DNA from: Pontibacter ruber
GTDB taxonomy: Bacteria; Bacteroidota; Bacteroidia; Cytophagales; Hymenobacteraceae
Length of the DNA: 64,000 nucleotides
Reading direction: 5' to 3'
Assembly: GCF_023630205.1 (NCBI RefSeq)
Contig: NZ_JALPRR010000001.1
Span: 1,054,001 to 1,118,000, forward strand
Positions within the stretch are counted from its first letter, which is position 1, and each line of letters starts with the position of its first letter. A model generated the notes under the pieces. The model was given only the letters and a program-made list of their open reading frames with translations, had not been told where the DNA came from and did no database searches. A program made the position numbers and the translations under genes. Below are positions 33,625 to 42,338 of this stretch, piece by piece.

Positions 33625-34014
33625 CTACGATTGCTGGGCTAGTGCTTTGTTCAGGTGGAACTCGTTGTAGTATACAATAAGTATAAACACAAAAGCAAAG
33701 CCTGCATTTAGCTGCCCCCAAAGCAGCAGGTCAGGCGCCAGTACAAATTCGAGGATGTTCATAGCTGCCACTACCGTGATCTGAATTACAGCGTTGAGCC
33801 GCGATTTTATACCTGTCAGTACCCACAAGGCCATGCCTATCTCAGCTAAACCGATAAGCAATGTGAGTGGCCTGGAGAATTCGTCCCCCATAACCTTAGC
33901 AACAATAAGCTCATGCCGCTCCACCAGGTTCAGCACCTTGCACAGCAGCCCGTTTATCAACCAGACAGCAGCAATGCTATAGGTCAGCAAAGTATGTACT
34001 GCTCTTTCTTTCAT
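33625..34014 (-). CDS. DoxX-like membrane protein
   Basis: 129 residues from the ATG at 34014 (a GTG farther upstream is weaker because it lacks conserved N-terminal features). Four hydrophobic helices: TYSIAAVWLINGLLCKVL, PLTLLIGLAEIGMALWVLTGI, VIQITVVAAMNILEFVLA and NAGFAFVFILIVYYNEF. Pattern and length match the DoxX-like (DoxX_3) family, integral membrane proteins seen near redox and lipid-related genes; activity unknown. It is the first gene of the four-gene unit DoxX-DUF2071-methyltransferase-like-small membrane protein. Confidence 0.8.
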   Translation of the reverse strand: MKERAVHTLLTYSIAAVWLINGLLCKVLNLVERHELIVAKVMGDEFSRPLTLLIGLAEIGMALWVLTGIKSRLNAVIQITVVAAMNILEFVLAPDLLLWGQLNAGFAFVFILIVYYNEFHLNKALAQQS

Positions 34015-34086
34015 GCTTGGCGGATGTGGCTTGGTATTATACTTCCAGTAGTACTGTTTTCTCACTACAAGATAGCAGATTTTTAA

Positions 34087-34108
34087 AGTATAGCCTTAGC
34101 GCTATACT
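34087..34108. repeat. Inverted repeat AGTATAGC ... GCTATACT
   Basis: Perfect 8-bp stem AGTATAGC-CTTAGC-GCTATACT in the spacer between the rfbA terminator and the DoxX-like gene. It contains an AAGTATA heptamer copy on one arm and is another head-to-head pair, here in front of a minus-strand operon. Confidence 0.7.
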
Positions 34109-34133
34109 AAAAACTTTACAAACCGCTAAGCAT

Positions 34134-34163
34134 AAAAAAAGCCACCTGATCGGTGGCCTTTTT
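34134..34163 (-). terminator. Terminator of rfbA
   Basis: On the minus strand GCCACCGATCAGGTGGC-type stem (GCCACC(34141-34146)/GGTGGC(34152-34157)) with flanking A/T runs, directly after the rfbA stop at 34165; the minus-strand T-run is TTTTTTT. Confidence 0.85.
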
Positions 34164-34164
34164 G

Positions 34165-35034
34165 CTAGAAATTCTCTTTCATTATCCTTAATAGGTAATC
34201 GCCGTAGCCGCTCTTGCGCAGTGGTTCTGCCACACGCTGCAGCTGTTCGGCATTAATAAAGCCCATGCGGTAGGCCACCTCTTCAATGGCTCCGATCTTC
34301 AGTCCCTGGCGCTCCTCAATCACCTGCACAAAAGTAGCGGCCTGCATCAGCGACTGGATGGTTCCGGTGTCCAGCCAGGCTGTACCACGGTTCAGGATAC
34401 CTACTTTTAGCTTGCCCCGGCGCAGGTATTCTCTGTTCACGTCGGTGATCTCATACTCGCCGCGCGGGCTTGGCTCCAGGTTCTTGGCTATGTCTACTAC
34501 ATCGTTATCGTAGAAGTATAAACCCGGCACTGCGTAATGCGATTTCGGCTGCTGCGGCTTCTCTTCTATCGAAATAGCGTTGTTGTGCTCATCGAATTCT
34601 ACCACACCGTAGCGCTCCGGATCCTGCACGTGGTACGCATATACCACACCCCCTTCCGGATCATTGTTGGCCTGCAGCAATTTGCTCATCCCTGATCCAT
34701 AGAAAATGTTATCACCAAGTATAAGCGCTGCTTTATCGCGGCCAATAAACTCCTCCCCGATCACGAATGCCTGAGCAAGGCCGTTAGGCACTTCCTGCAC
34801 GGCATAGCTGAAGTTACAACCAATCTGGCTGCCATCGCCCAGCAACCGCTCGAACATCGGCAGGTCGTGCGGCGTGGAGATGATGAGGATGTCGCGGATG
34901 CCGGCCAGCATGAGCGTAGACAGCGGGTAGTAGATCATGGGCTTGTCGTACACCGGCATGAGCTGTTTGCTAACAGCCAGCGTAAGCGGGTGAAGTCTGG
35001 TGCCAGAACCTCCGGCAAGTATGATTCCTTTCAT
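34165..35034 (-). CDS. rfbA: Glucose-1-phosphate thymidylyltransferase RfbA
   Basis: Cytosolic nucleotidyltransferase that makes dTDP-glucose from dTTP and glucose-1-phosphate, first step of the dTDP-rhamnose route for surface polysaccharide. 289 residues with the nucleotide loop [37 protein letters not shown], and the sugar-binding [13 protein letters not shown], all as in RmlA. Same strand and order as rfbB and galE upstream, so likely one sugar-nucleotide unit, but an array of degenerate AT-rich repeats of 102 bp separates it from rfbB. rfbC and rfbD are not in the window. Confidence 0.97.
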   Translation of the reverse strand: MKGIILAGGSGTRLHPLTLAVSKQLMPVYDKPMIYYPLSTLMLAGIRDILIISTPHDLPMFERLLGDGSQIGCNFSYAVQEVPNGLAQAFVIGEEFIGRDKAALILGDNIFYGSGMSKLLQANNDPEGGVVYAYHVQDPERYGVVEFDEHNNAISIEEKPQQPKSHYAVPGLYFYDNDVVDIAKNLEPSPRGEYEITDVNREYLRRGKLKVGILNRGTAWLDTGTIQSLMQAATFVQVIEERQGLKIGAIEEVAYRMGFINAEQLQRVAEPLRKSGYGDYLLRIMKENF

Positions 35035-35136
35035 TAAGCTCGTTCTTCGTTTATCGTTATTCGTTTTTCGCTTCTCCTTTAGAGCGTGGAGCTGAAAATC
35101 GAACCCTACAATTTGTAATTATTAATTCGTAATTAC

Positions 35137-36186
35137 CTACCGGTCTGTGTACTGCTGCTCGTAGTAGGAAGTATAGTTGCCGGAGGTTACGTTCTCCAGC
35201 CACTCTGTATTTTCCAGGTACCAGTCTACGGTTTTGCTCAGGCCTTCCTCAAACGTTACGGATGGCTCCCAGCCAAGTTCGTTCATCAGCTTAGACGAGT
35301 CGATCGCGTAGCGCAGGTCGTGTCCGGCACGGTCTTTTACGAACGTGATCAGCTTGCGTGAGTGCCCCTGTGGTCGTCCCAGTTTCTCATCCATCAGATC
35401 GCAAAGCAGCTCAATCAGGTCGATATTGCGCCACTCGTTCACGCCGCCAATGTTGTAGGTATCGCCTACTTTGCCTCTGTGGAAGATGTCATCAATAGCA
35501 CGGGCATGATCCAGCACATACAGCCAGTCCCGCACGTTTTCGCCTTTGCCATATACCGGCACCGGGCGCTCGTTCTTGATGTTGTTGATGGCCAGCGGAA
35601 TCAGCTTCTCCGGGAAATGGTTAGGTCCGTAGTTGTTCGAGCAGTTGGAAAGCTTGATCGGCAAACTGTACGTATGGTAGTAGGCGCGCACAAAGTGATC
35701 GGAACTGGCTTTAGAGGCCGAGTATGGCGAGCGCGGGTCATAAGCCGTCTCTTCTGTGAACAATCCGTCTTCACCCAGCGATCCATATACTTCGTCGGTA
35801 GAAATGTGGTAGAACAGGTGCTTGTCCATGTTCTCCTTCCAGTGCTGGCGCGCTACATTCAGCAGGTTTACTGTGCCAATGACGTTGGTATGCACAAATG
35901 CCAGCGGGTCTGTAATAGAGCGGTCCACGTGCGACTCGGCAGCCAGGTGAATCACTGCATCAAACTGGTACTCTGCAAAAATACCTTCCAGGTAAGCGGC
36001 GTCTACGATGTCGCCTTTAAGGAATGTATAGTTTTCCTTGTCTTTAATATCTGTCAGGTTCGCCAGGTTACCGGCATAGGTCAGTTTGTCAAGGTTATAG
36101 ATCTGGTAGTTCGGATACTTGTTAACAAACAGCCTTACCACATGCGAGCCAATGAAGCCGGCTCCGCCCGTAATCAGTATTTTCAT
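35137..36186 (-). CDS. rfbB: dTDP-glucose 4,6-dehydratase
   Basis: Extended SDR of 349 residues that converts dTDP-glucose to dTDP-4-keto-6-deoxyglucose. It shows TGGAGFIGSH (6-15), catalytic triad Thr-Asp-Glu T130-D131-E132 in HISTDEVYGSL and Y155-K159 in SPYSASKASSDH, with NNYGPNHFPEKLIPL for sugar binding. Length is typical. The start lies directly against galE stop (0-nt gap), and rfbA follows downstream, giving an rfbA-rfbB-galE sugar unit. Confidence 0.97.
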   Translation of the reverse strand: MKILITGGAGFIGSHVVRLFVNKYPNYQIYNLDKLTYAGNLANLTDIKDKENYTFLKGDIVDAAYLEGIFAEYQFDAVIHLAAESHVDRSITDPLAFVHTNVIGTVNLLNVARQHWKENMDKHLFYHISTDEVYGSLGEDGLFTEETAYDPRSPYSASKASSDHFVRAYYHTYSLPIKLSNCSNNYGPNHFPEKLIPLAINNIKNERPVPVYGKGENVRDWLYVLDHARAIDDIFHRGKVGDTYNIGGVNEWRNIDLIELLCDLMDEKLGRPQGHSRKLITFVKDRAGHDLRYAIDSSKLMNELGWEPSVTFEEGLSKTVDWYLENTEWLENVTSGNYTSYYEQQYTDR

Positions 36187-37218
36187 TTATGCTTTCGTAG
36201 TTGATTCCTGTAAATGTAATTGCCAGTCCCAGGCGCTCTGCATGGCTTCTTCCAGGGTGCTGGTGGTTCTGAAGCCCAGAACTTCGGTTGCCTTGGTTAC
36301 ATCGGCATATATTTTAGGCACGTCGCCGGGTCGGCGCGGACCAATTTTATAGTTGAGTTTTACACCTGTTACACGCTCAAATGCCTGCACTGCCTCCAGC
36401 ACAGTATTGCCCGTGCCGGTACCTACGTTAAAGAATTCGATGTTCTCTGCCTTGCCGGATAACAGCCTATTGATGGCCGCCACGTGCGCCTTTGCCAGGT
36501 CCACTACGTGCACATAGTCACGGATACAAGTACCGTCCGGCGTATCGTAGTCGCTGCCGAAAATAGTAAGCTGCTCCCGGATACCGGCGGCTGTCTGCGT
36601 AATGAAAGGCACCAGGTTGTTTGGAACGCCAAGTGGAAGCTCGCCTATTTTAGCAGAAGGATGAGCCCCTATCGGGTTGAAATAACGAAGGGCAATGGAG
36701 TGCATGTTGCTGCCGCTGTCTGCCAGATCCGTCAGAATCTCCTCGCACATCTTTTTGGTGTTGCCATAAGGAGAGTTGGCTTTTTGTACCGGCGTTTGTT
36801 CTGTTACCGGCAGTTGATCCGGTATGCCATACACGGTGCAGGAAGAGGAGAAAACGAGCTTATCTACCTGAAACTCCTCCATTACCTGCAGCAGGGTCAC
36901 CAAAGAGCCGACGTTGTTATGATAGTATTTCAGCGGCTCAGCTACTGATTCGCCCACCGCTTTGTAGGCCGCAAAATGAATAACGCCTGCTATACCTGCT
37001 TCTTTCTCAAAAACCTCTCGCAGGGCTGCTGCATCCGTACAGTCGGTGCGGTAGCAGGTAATGTCTCTGCCCAGTATAGCTTTCACACCCTCCAACGCAC
37101 TTTCCTGCGAGTTAGAGAAGTTATCCAATATAATCGGCTCGTAGCCAGCCTCAACCAGTTCTACTACGGTGTGGGAGCCAATGTATCCGGCACCGCCTGT
37201 CACTAAAATTTTTTTCAT
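36187..37218 (-). CDS. galE: UDP-glucose 4-epimerase
   Basis: Interconverts UDP-glucose and UDP-galactose using tightly bound NAD. From the ATG at 37218 it is 343 residues, matching the family; a longer frame starting at 37290 adds a Cys-rich N-terminus that breaks the GalE pattern and is rejected. Motifs: VTGGAGYIGSHTV (6-18), Y151-K155 in SPYGNTKKMCEE, SSCTVYGIPDQLP and NPIGAHPS. Its stop touches the rfbB start, so they are translated in sequence. Confidence 0.97.
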   Translation of the reverse strand: MKKILVTGGAGYIGSHTVVELVEAGYEPIILDNFSNSQESALEGVKAILGRDITCYRTDCTDAAALREVFEKEAGIAGVIHFAAYKAVGESVAEPLKYYHNNVGSLVTLLQVMEEFQVDKLVFSSSCTVYGIPDQLPVTEQTPVQKANSPYGNTKKMCEEILTDLADSGSNMHSIALRYFNPIGAHPSAKIGELPLGVPNNLVPFITQTAAGIREQLTIFGSDYDTPDGTCIRDYVHVVDLAKAHVAAINRLLSGKAENIEFFNVGTGTGNTVLEAVQAFERVTGVKLNYKIGPRRPGDVPKIYADVTKATEVLGFRTTSTLEEAMQSAWDWQLHLQESTTKA

Positions 37219-37423
37219 TTGTTTTCTTCTATAGCGTTGCACTTGCAGACAAACCTTTTGGTTAATACATACTCCGCAGATGGCAAGCAATTTAGATGTG
37301 CTCAGGACTGAACCCTGATTACACGCTTGTTCAGACGCATTTTATCACTGATCTGCCCACAGCTCCAATTAGCTTAGCTACACAAAGTTACAAGATTATA
37401 GCCTAAACAGGAAAAGTATAATT

Positions 37424-38278
37424 CTACAAGAGCGCCCGCACTATCCTGTCTTTACCAAATAAATCCTGCACTACTTTAATGTTTGAGAAACCCGCCTTTT
37501 GTAAAAGCTCTTTTACGCCGCCGCCATACTGCTCGTTTATCTCAAAGTATAACTTACCACCTCTCTTCAGCAGTATTGCGGCAACGTCTGTAATGCGCTT
37601 GTAATACTTCAAAGCATCTTCGTCTGGCACAAAAAGGGCCAGGTGCGGCTCGTATTGCAGCACGTTGGCACGCATCTGCTCTTTTTCCTGCTCCAGCACA
37701 TAAGGCGGATTGCTCGTGATGATATCTAACGAATGCGGGGCTATACCTGGTATATCCTCGAAAACATCCTGGTGCAGCCACTCCACAGGCAGGTTATACT
37801 TAGCGGCATTGGCACGGGCTACCTCCAACGCTCCCTCTGACAATTCCAGCCCGTATACTTTGCTCGTGTTTAGGTTAGCTGCCAAGGCCAGCGGTATGCA
37901 GCCGCTGCCGGCACAAATGTCCAACACATGCAGGTGCTGCTGGACCCGGTGATCTTTTACCACCAGGTCTACCAGTTCTTCGGTTTCCGGTCTTGGTATC
38001 AGCACCCGCTCGTCTACCTGCAGTTCTAAGCCATAAAAGTGCGCTACACCCAGTACATACTGCAGTGGCTCGTGTTGCAGCAGCCTTTGCAGCAAGCGCG
38101 CCATTACTTCACGCTTGGCTTCGTTTACCTCGGCTTCCCGCTCCAGGCTTAGCGCCACTCTCGATTTCTGCAGCACATGCTCCACTACCTGCCGGGCCAT
38201 GGCATCGGCTTCCGGCTCTGGGTAAATGGCTGAGAGCGCTTTGCGCAGGTCGTTTAAAGTTTGCTGAACGGTGGCCAC
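37424..38278 (-). CDS. prmC: Release factor glutamine methyltransferase PrmC
   Basis: Methylates the GGQ glutamine of peptide-chain release factors 1 and 2 with SAM. 284 residues: an N-terminal helical domain, the SAM motif VLDICAGSGCIPLALA (118-133) and the catalytic NPPY at residues 190-193. Divergent from ribD, with about 57 nt between the start codons. The gene is one of the most confident housekeeping calls in the window. Confidence 0.97.
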   Translation of the reverse strand: MATVQQTLNDLRKALSAIYPEPEADAMARQVVEHVLQKSRVALSLEREAEVNEAKREVMARLLQRLLQHEPLQYVLGVAHFYGLELQVDERVLIPRPETEELVDLVVKDHRVQQHLHVLDICAGSGCIPLALAANLNTSKVYGLELSEGALEVARANAAKYNLPVEWLHQDVFEDIPGIAPHSLDIITSNPPYVLEQEKEQMRANVLQYEPHLALFVPDEDALKYYKRITDVAAILLKRGGKLYFEINEQYGGGVKELLQKAGFSNIKVVQDLFGKDRIVRALL

Positions 38279-38288
38279 AGGCGTTTGC

Positions 38289-38317
38289 TTTGGTTATAGT
38301 AAAATTGGGTACCTTTG
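38289..38317 (+). promoter_or_regulatory. Promoter of ribD
   Basis: TTTG at 38289-38292, 17 nt, TACCTTTG at 38310-38317, a perfect -7 box. Predicted start around 38322, 14 nt before the ATG at 38336. It excludes the in-frame ATG-like codon at 38315 as the translation start, because that lies within the box. Confidence 0.75.
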
Positions 38318-38335
38318 CAAAAGTATAAAGAAACC

Positions 38336-39394
38336 ATGACACCTGCCGACAAACTATACATGCAACGCGCGCTGGAGCTGGCAAAGCTCGGCAGCGGCTA
38401 TACTTCCCCCAACCCGATGGTAGGCTGTGTGGTGGTGCATGAGGGCCGGATCATCGGGGAAGGCTGGCACAAAGCTTACGGCGGACCACACGCCGAAGTA
38501 AATGCCATTGCGGCTGTAGCAGACAAAAGCCTGCTGCCTCGTAGCCGGGTGTACGTCACGCTGGAGCCGTGTTCGCATTTTGGCAAAACCCCTCCCTGCG
38601 CAGACCTGCTCATCAGCAGCGGCGTACGCGATGTCGTGATCTGCAACACCGACCCAAACCCGCTGGTAGCTGGCCGAGGTATAAAGAAATTGCTTGAAGT
38701 TGGAGCACAGGTAGAAGTAGGTGTGCTGGAGGAAGAGGGCCTCGATCTGAACAAGCGATTTTTTACTTTTCATACTACAAAGCGCCCGTTTATACTTTTG
38801 AAATGGGCTGAAACTGCTGATGGCTTTGTAGCAGGACCGAACTGTGCACAAGTACAGATCAGCGGCAAACTTTCGCAGCGGCTGGTGCACAAGTGGCGCG
38901 CTGAAGAGCAGGCCATACTTGTCGGAACCCGAACGGCACTGCATGATAACCCCCGCCTGAACACGCGCCACTGGAGCGGTAAAAGCCCGCTACGATTGGT
39001 TATTGACAGGCAATTACAGCTGCCCGGGCACCTGCATTTGTTTGACAAAAGCCATCCGACGGTGGTGTACAACTATAAAAAGCAGGAGGAGCACGAGAAC
39101 TTATACTTTGTACAGCTACAGGAAGAGGAGCCGCTGCTATCTCAGATCATGCAGGACCTGTATCAACGCAAGGTGCTGTCGGTGATGGTAGAGGGTGGCA
39201 CTTATTTACTGGACAGCCTCTTGCAAGAAGGTTTATGGGACGAAGCCATGGTATTTAGAAGCATGAGCCAACGTATAGGCGAAGGCATCAAAGCACCTGC
39301 CATGCTGAACGGGCAGCTTCAGGAGGTCCAAAGTATAGGCTCCGACCAGTTGTTCCACTACAAAAACAGGAGGCAGTTAACAGTAAGCAGTTAA
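38336..39394 (+). CDS. ribD: Bifunctional riboflavin deaminase/reductase RibD
   Basis: Second and third steps of riboflavin synthesis: deamination of the pyrimidine from GTP cyclohydrolase II, then NADPH reduction of the ribosyl side chain. From the ATG at 38336 it is 352 residues. The deaminase Zn site is H52 and E54 (GGPHAEVNAI), C79 (LEPCSHFGKTPPC) and C88; the reductase domain (about 150-345) contains KWAETADGFVAGPN and VMVEGGTYLLDSLL. Standard two-domain length. The promoter is at 38289-38317. Confidence 0.97.
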   Translation: MTPADKLYMQRALELAKLGSGYTSPNPMVGCVVVHEGRIIGEGWHKAYGGPHAEVNAIAAVADKSLLPRSRVYVTLEPCSHFGKTPPCADLLISSGVRDVVICNTDPNPLVAGRGIKKLLEVGAQVEVGVLEEEGLDLNKRFFTFHTTKRPFILLKWAETADGFVAGPNCAQVQISGKLSQRLVHKWRAEEQAILVGTRTALHDNPRLNTRHWSGKSPLRLVIDRQLQLPGHLHLFDKSHPTVVYNYKKQEEHENLYFVQLQEEEPLLSQIMQDLYQRKVLSVMVEGGTYLLDSLLQEGLWDEAMVFRSMSQRIGEGIKAPAMLNGQLQEVQSIGSDQLFHYKNRRQLTVSS

Positions 39395-39473
39395 CAGGTG
39401 AATGTCCGTAGCCAAGTTATTCAGGCATTCGCTCAATCACTCATTCAAAATTCAATCATTCAAAATTAATTCC

Positions 39474-39956
39474 ATGGCCGAATCACTTTTAGTAGACCAG
39501 AGCCTCAGCAAAGAGGAAAAATATAAGAGCCTGCTGCCACAGATCGAGGCGTTAACTACAGGCGAAACAGACCTTATCGCCAACATATCCAACCTGGTAG
39601 CCGCTTTGCGTCAGGGCATGGGCTTTTTCTGGGTAGGCGTATACTTCAACAAAGAGGGGCAGCTGGTGCTGGGACCTTTCCAAGGGCCGGTAGCCTGCAC
39701 ACGCATCCCTTATCACAAAGGTGTATGCGGCGCCTGTTATACCCGCCAGGAAACCATCCTGGTACCCGACGTAGAAGCGTTCCCTGGCCATATTGCCTGC
39801 AGCAGCGATTCTAAGTCAGAGATCGTTGTGCCGGTAATAAAAGACGGCGAAGTAAAGCTGGTGCTGGACGTAGACAGCGACAAGCTCAACGATTTTGACG
39901 AAGTGGACCAGAAATACCTGGAGCAGTTGATGAAGCTGGTCGAGAGCTGGTATTAA
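39474..39956 (+). CDS. msrC: Free methionine-(R)-sulfoxide reductase (GAF domain)
   Basis: Reduces free L-methionine-(R)-sulfoxide. From the ATG at 39474 it is 160 residues, essentially a single GAF domain (about 25-160). Cysteines C75, C85 and C109 have the same spacings (10 and 24) as the resolving and catalytic cysteines C84, C94 and C118 of the E. coli enzyme, plus an extra C88. The sequence around GPFQGPVACTRIPYHKGVCGACYT is characteristic. A longer frame from 39402 would start in a degenerate repeat region (TCAATCATTCAAAATT type) and is rejected. Separated from ribD by about 80 nt. Confidence 0.92.
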   Translation: MAESLLVDQSLSKEEKYKSLLPQIEALTTGETDLIANISNLVAALRQGMGFFWVGVYFNKEGQLVLGPFQGPVACTRIPYHKGVCGACYTRQETILVPDVEAFPGHIACSSDSKSEIVVPVIKDGEVKLVLDVDSDKLNDFDEVDQKYLEQLMKLVESWY

Positions 39957-40094
39957 TTTCGTTGCTCATTTTTCGGAAAGCTATACTATACAGCCTACAT
40001 GGCATGATATAGCTTGCGGCAGGACAGAATTAATTAGTAGTCCTGAATCCTGTCCATCCTTATTTAATCCTGAAAATCCTGATTCAGACAAACA

Positions 40095-40129
40095 AAAAGC
40101 CGCTGCAGGTTATACTTGCAGCGGCTTTT
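40095..40129. terminator. Bidirectional terminator between msrC and psd
   Basis: AAAAGCCGCTGCA pairs with TGCAGCGGCTTTT (13 bp, perfect) around a loop that contains GGTTATACT. Downstream T-runs exist on both strands (TGTGTTTTT on plus, TTTGTTTG on minus), and the flanking genes are convergent. Confidence 0.9.
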
Positions 40130-40166
40130 GTGTTTTTACAGTCTAATATCTAACGTCTTCAAAAGC

Positions 40167-40850
40167 TTACCCGAACAAGGTCGGAGGTGCTGTCTTCAAC
40201 TGGGCAATTACTGTTTCGCCGCCTTTTGTTTTCTGCCCGAGCTGTACTTTCACTTCAGCATCCAATGGCAGGAACACGTCCACACGGGAGCCGAACTTGA
40301 TGAATCCGAACTCTTCGCCCTGGCTTACTTCATCGCCTTCGCTCACATACCAAACAATACGGCGCGCCATGGCTCCGGCTATCTGGCGGAACAACACTTC
40401 GGGCCCTGCGGTAGATTCCACCACCACCGTGGTACGCTCGTTCTGCGTGCTCGATTTCGGGTGCCAGGCCACAAAGTAATTGCCCGGATGGTACTTGAAA
40501 TACTTCACAATGCCTGATACCGGGTTGCGTGTCACGTGCACGTTGATAGGCGACATGAAGATGGAGATCTGCTTGCGCTTGTCTTTGAAGTATTCTGTCT
40601 CCTCGATCTCCTCGATCACTACTACCTTACCATCGGCAGGGGCCACGATCAGGTCTTCGTGCAGCAGCAGGTTGCGGTACGGGCTGCGGAAAAACTGCAG
40701 GATCAGCAGAAAGAGCACGGCGGATACACCAGAGAAAATTCGGTTAAACGTATTGTTGTCGGCGTTGAAGTTGTACAACAACAGGTTTAACACCAGCAAA
40801 ATGAGCAAAGTAAAAAATAAAATTCTTCTTCCTTCTTTGTGAATTTTCAT
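40167..40850 (-). CDS. psd: Phosphatidylserine decarboxylase proenzyme, short form
   Basis: Converts phosphatidylserine to phosphatidylethanolamine; membrane-associated, matured by self-cleavage to yield a pyruvoyl group. 227 residues: two N-terminal hydrophobic segments (LFFTLLILLVLNLLLYNF, FSGVSAVLFLLILQFF), PADGKVVVIEEIEETEYFKD, INVHVTRNPVSG, and the cleavage motif GS within FIKFGSRVDVFLP near the C-terminus. The short PSD-A like length (about 220) is usual for Bacteroidetes and archaea. Convergent with msrC. Confidence 0.95.
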   Translation of the reverse strand: MKIHKEGRRILFFTLLILLVLNLLLYNFNADNNTFNRIFSGVSAVLFLLILQFFRSPYRNLLLHEDLIVAPADGKVVVIEEIEETEYFKDKRKQISIFMSPINVHVTRNPVSGIVKYFKYHPGNYFVAWHPKSSTQNERTTVVVESTAGPEVLFRQIAGAMARRIVWYVSEGDEVSQGEEFGFIKFGSRVDVFLPLDAEVKVQLGQKTKGGETVIAQLKTAPPTLFG

Positions 40851-40888
40851 CCGTGTAATGAATTTGCCGCAGGCTCTTTTTATAAGTC

Positions 40889-40924
40889 ATAATAGCCCAT
40901 CCTGCAAAAAGGATGAGCTATTAC
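40889..40924 (-). terminator. Probable terminator of gdhA
   Basis: TAATAGCCCATCCT and AGGATGAGCTATTA form a 14-bp stem with a single C-A mismatch and a 6-nt loop, about 40 nt after the stop at 40965. The minus-strand T-run after it is weak. Confidence 0.6.
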
Positions 40925-40964
40925 CTGCATTAAACAATATAAATTTAAAATCTAAATATTAATC

Positions 40965-42239
40965 TTAGAAACCTCCGCGGTACTTGTATGTCATGGCCAC
41001 TTTGTCGATGGCAACGATATAGGCAGCAATACGCATTGGCACGTTATACTTCTGCGAAGCAGCATACACACGCTCAAACGACTCGTTCATGATACGCTCG
41101 GCACGCTCGTTTACGCGGTCCAGTGTCCATTTGAAGCCCATGCGGTTTTGCACCCACTCAAAGTATGATACTGTTACACCACCTGAGTTCGCCAGGATAT
41201 CCGGCACTACCATGATGCCCTTCTCGTTGATGATGTTATCTGCTTTGTAAGACGTAGGGCCGTTGGCGCCTTCCACAATCAGTCTCGCCTGGATCTTATC
41301 CACGTTCTTGATCGTGATCACGTCTTCTACAGCAGCCGGTATGATTACGTCCACTTTAGAAGTAAGCAGTTCATCCGGATCCATCATCTCAGCTCCTTTG
41401 TAGCCTTCCAGACGACCGTTATGTGCGTTCTTATACGCAATGGCTTCTTCGATATCGATACCCTTATCGTTCCAGTAAGCACCGCTCACATCACTGATAC
41501 CCAATATCTTAACACCGCGCTCGGCCATTAGTTTTGCAGCCCATGAGCCAACGTTGCCAAAACCTTGTATAGCAGCTGTAGATTTAGTCGGGTCCATGCC
41601 CAGTTTATCCATCGCAGCCATGGCCGACACCATTACACCACGACCGGTAGCTTCTACACGGCCCAATGAACCGCCCAGTACAAGCGGCTTGCCTGTTACC
41701 ACAGCGTGTACTGTAGAGCCTTTTGTTTTGGAATATTCGTCCATCAGCCAGGCCATCTCGCGTGGGCCCGTGCCCATGTCTGGCGCAGGTATGTCCTGGT
41801 CAGGACCAAAGATGTCGATCAGGGATTGGGTATAAGCTCTTGTCAGACGCTCGATCTCGCCGGCAGACATAGAGTATGGATCGCAGATGATACCACCTTT
41901 GGCACCACCGTAAGGAATATCAACTACAGCACATTTCCAGGTCATCCAGGCTGCCAGCGCCTTCACTTCATCCAGAAACACATCCGGTGCATAACGGATA
42001 CCGCCTTTTGACGGGCCAAGGATAGTTGAGTGCACTACACGGTAACCTTCAAACACGCGTACCTTGCCATCGTCCATCGTAACAGGAACGTTAACGATAA
42101 CCTGGCGGGTAGGAGATTTAAGAACGTTGTACGTTTCTTCGTCCAACCCGAGCACTTCTGCTGCGATATTGAAGCGCGACATCATGGATTCAAACGGGTT
42201 TTCCCTATCCTTGATCGGCGCAGGCTCTTTGTATAACAT
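40965..42239 (-). CDS. gdhA: Glutamate dehydrogenase (Glu/Leu/Phe/Val dehydrogenase family)
   Basis: Reversibly links 2-oxoglutarate plus ammonia to glutamate with NAD(P). 424 residues. The ELFV dehydrogenase substrate site is visible: KGGIRYAPDV with K78, WMTWKCAVVDIPYGGAKGGI with K102 and K114 (the catalytic lysine position), and D in ACDMGT-like PAPDMGTGPREMAW. A Rossmann domain follows, AIQGFGNVGSWAAKLMAERG. Length and pattern are those of hexameric class I GDH-like catabolic types. First of three ELFV dehydrogenases in the window; others at 51723 and 62806. Cofactor preference not determined. Probably single-gene transcription. Confidence 0.95.
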   Translation of the reverse strand: MLYKEPAPIKDRENPFESMMSRFNIAAEVLGLDEETYNVLKSPTRQVIVNVPVTMDDGKVRVFEGYRVVHSTILGPSKGGIRYAPDVFLDEVKALAAWMTWKCAVVDIPYGGAKGGIICDPYSMSAGEIERLTRAYTQSLIDIFGPDQDIPAPDMGTGPREMAWLMDEYSKTKGSTVHAVVTGKPLVLGGSLGRVEATGRGVMVSAMAAMDKLGMDPTKSTAAIQGFGNVGSWAAKLMAERGVKILGISDVSGAYWNDKGIDIEEAIAYKNAHNGRLEGYKGAEMMDPDELLTSKVDVIIPAAVEDVITIKNVDKIQARLIVEGANGPTSYKADNIINEKGIMVVPDILANSGGVTVSYFEWVQNRMGFKWTLDRVNERAERIMNESFERVYAASQKYNVPMRIAAYIVAIDKVAMTYKYRGGF

Positions 42240-42338
42240 GATTTTAATCCTTATTGATTTAACTCAGTGATTAAGAATTTAGGGCAGTAAAGTTATGTAA
42301 TTTATACTTACAAGCTCCTAAAAAGCAAAGAACAAAAA

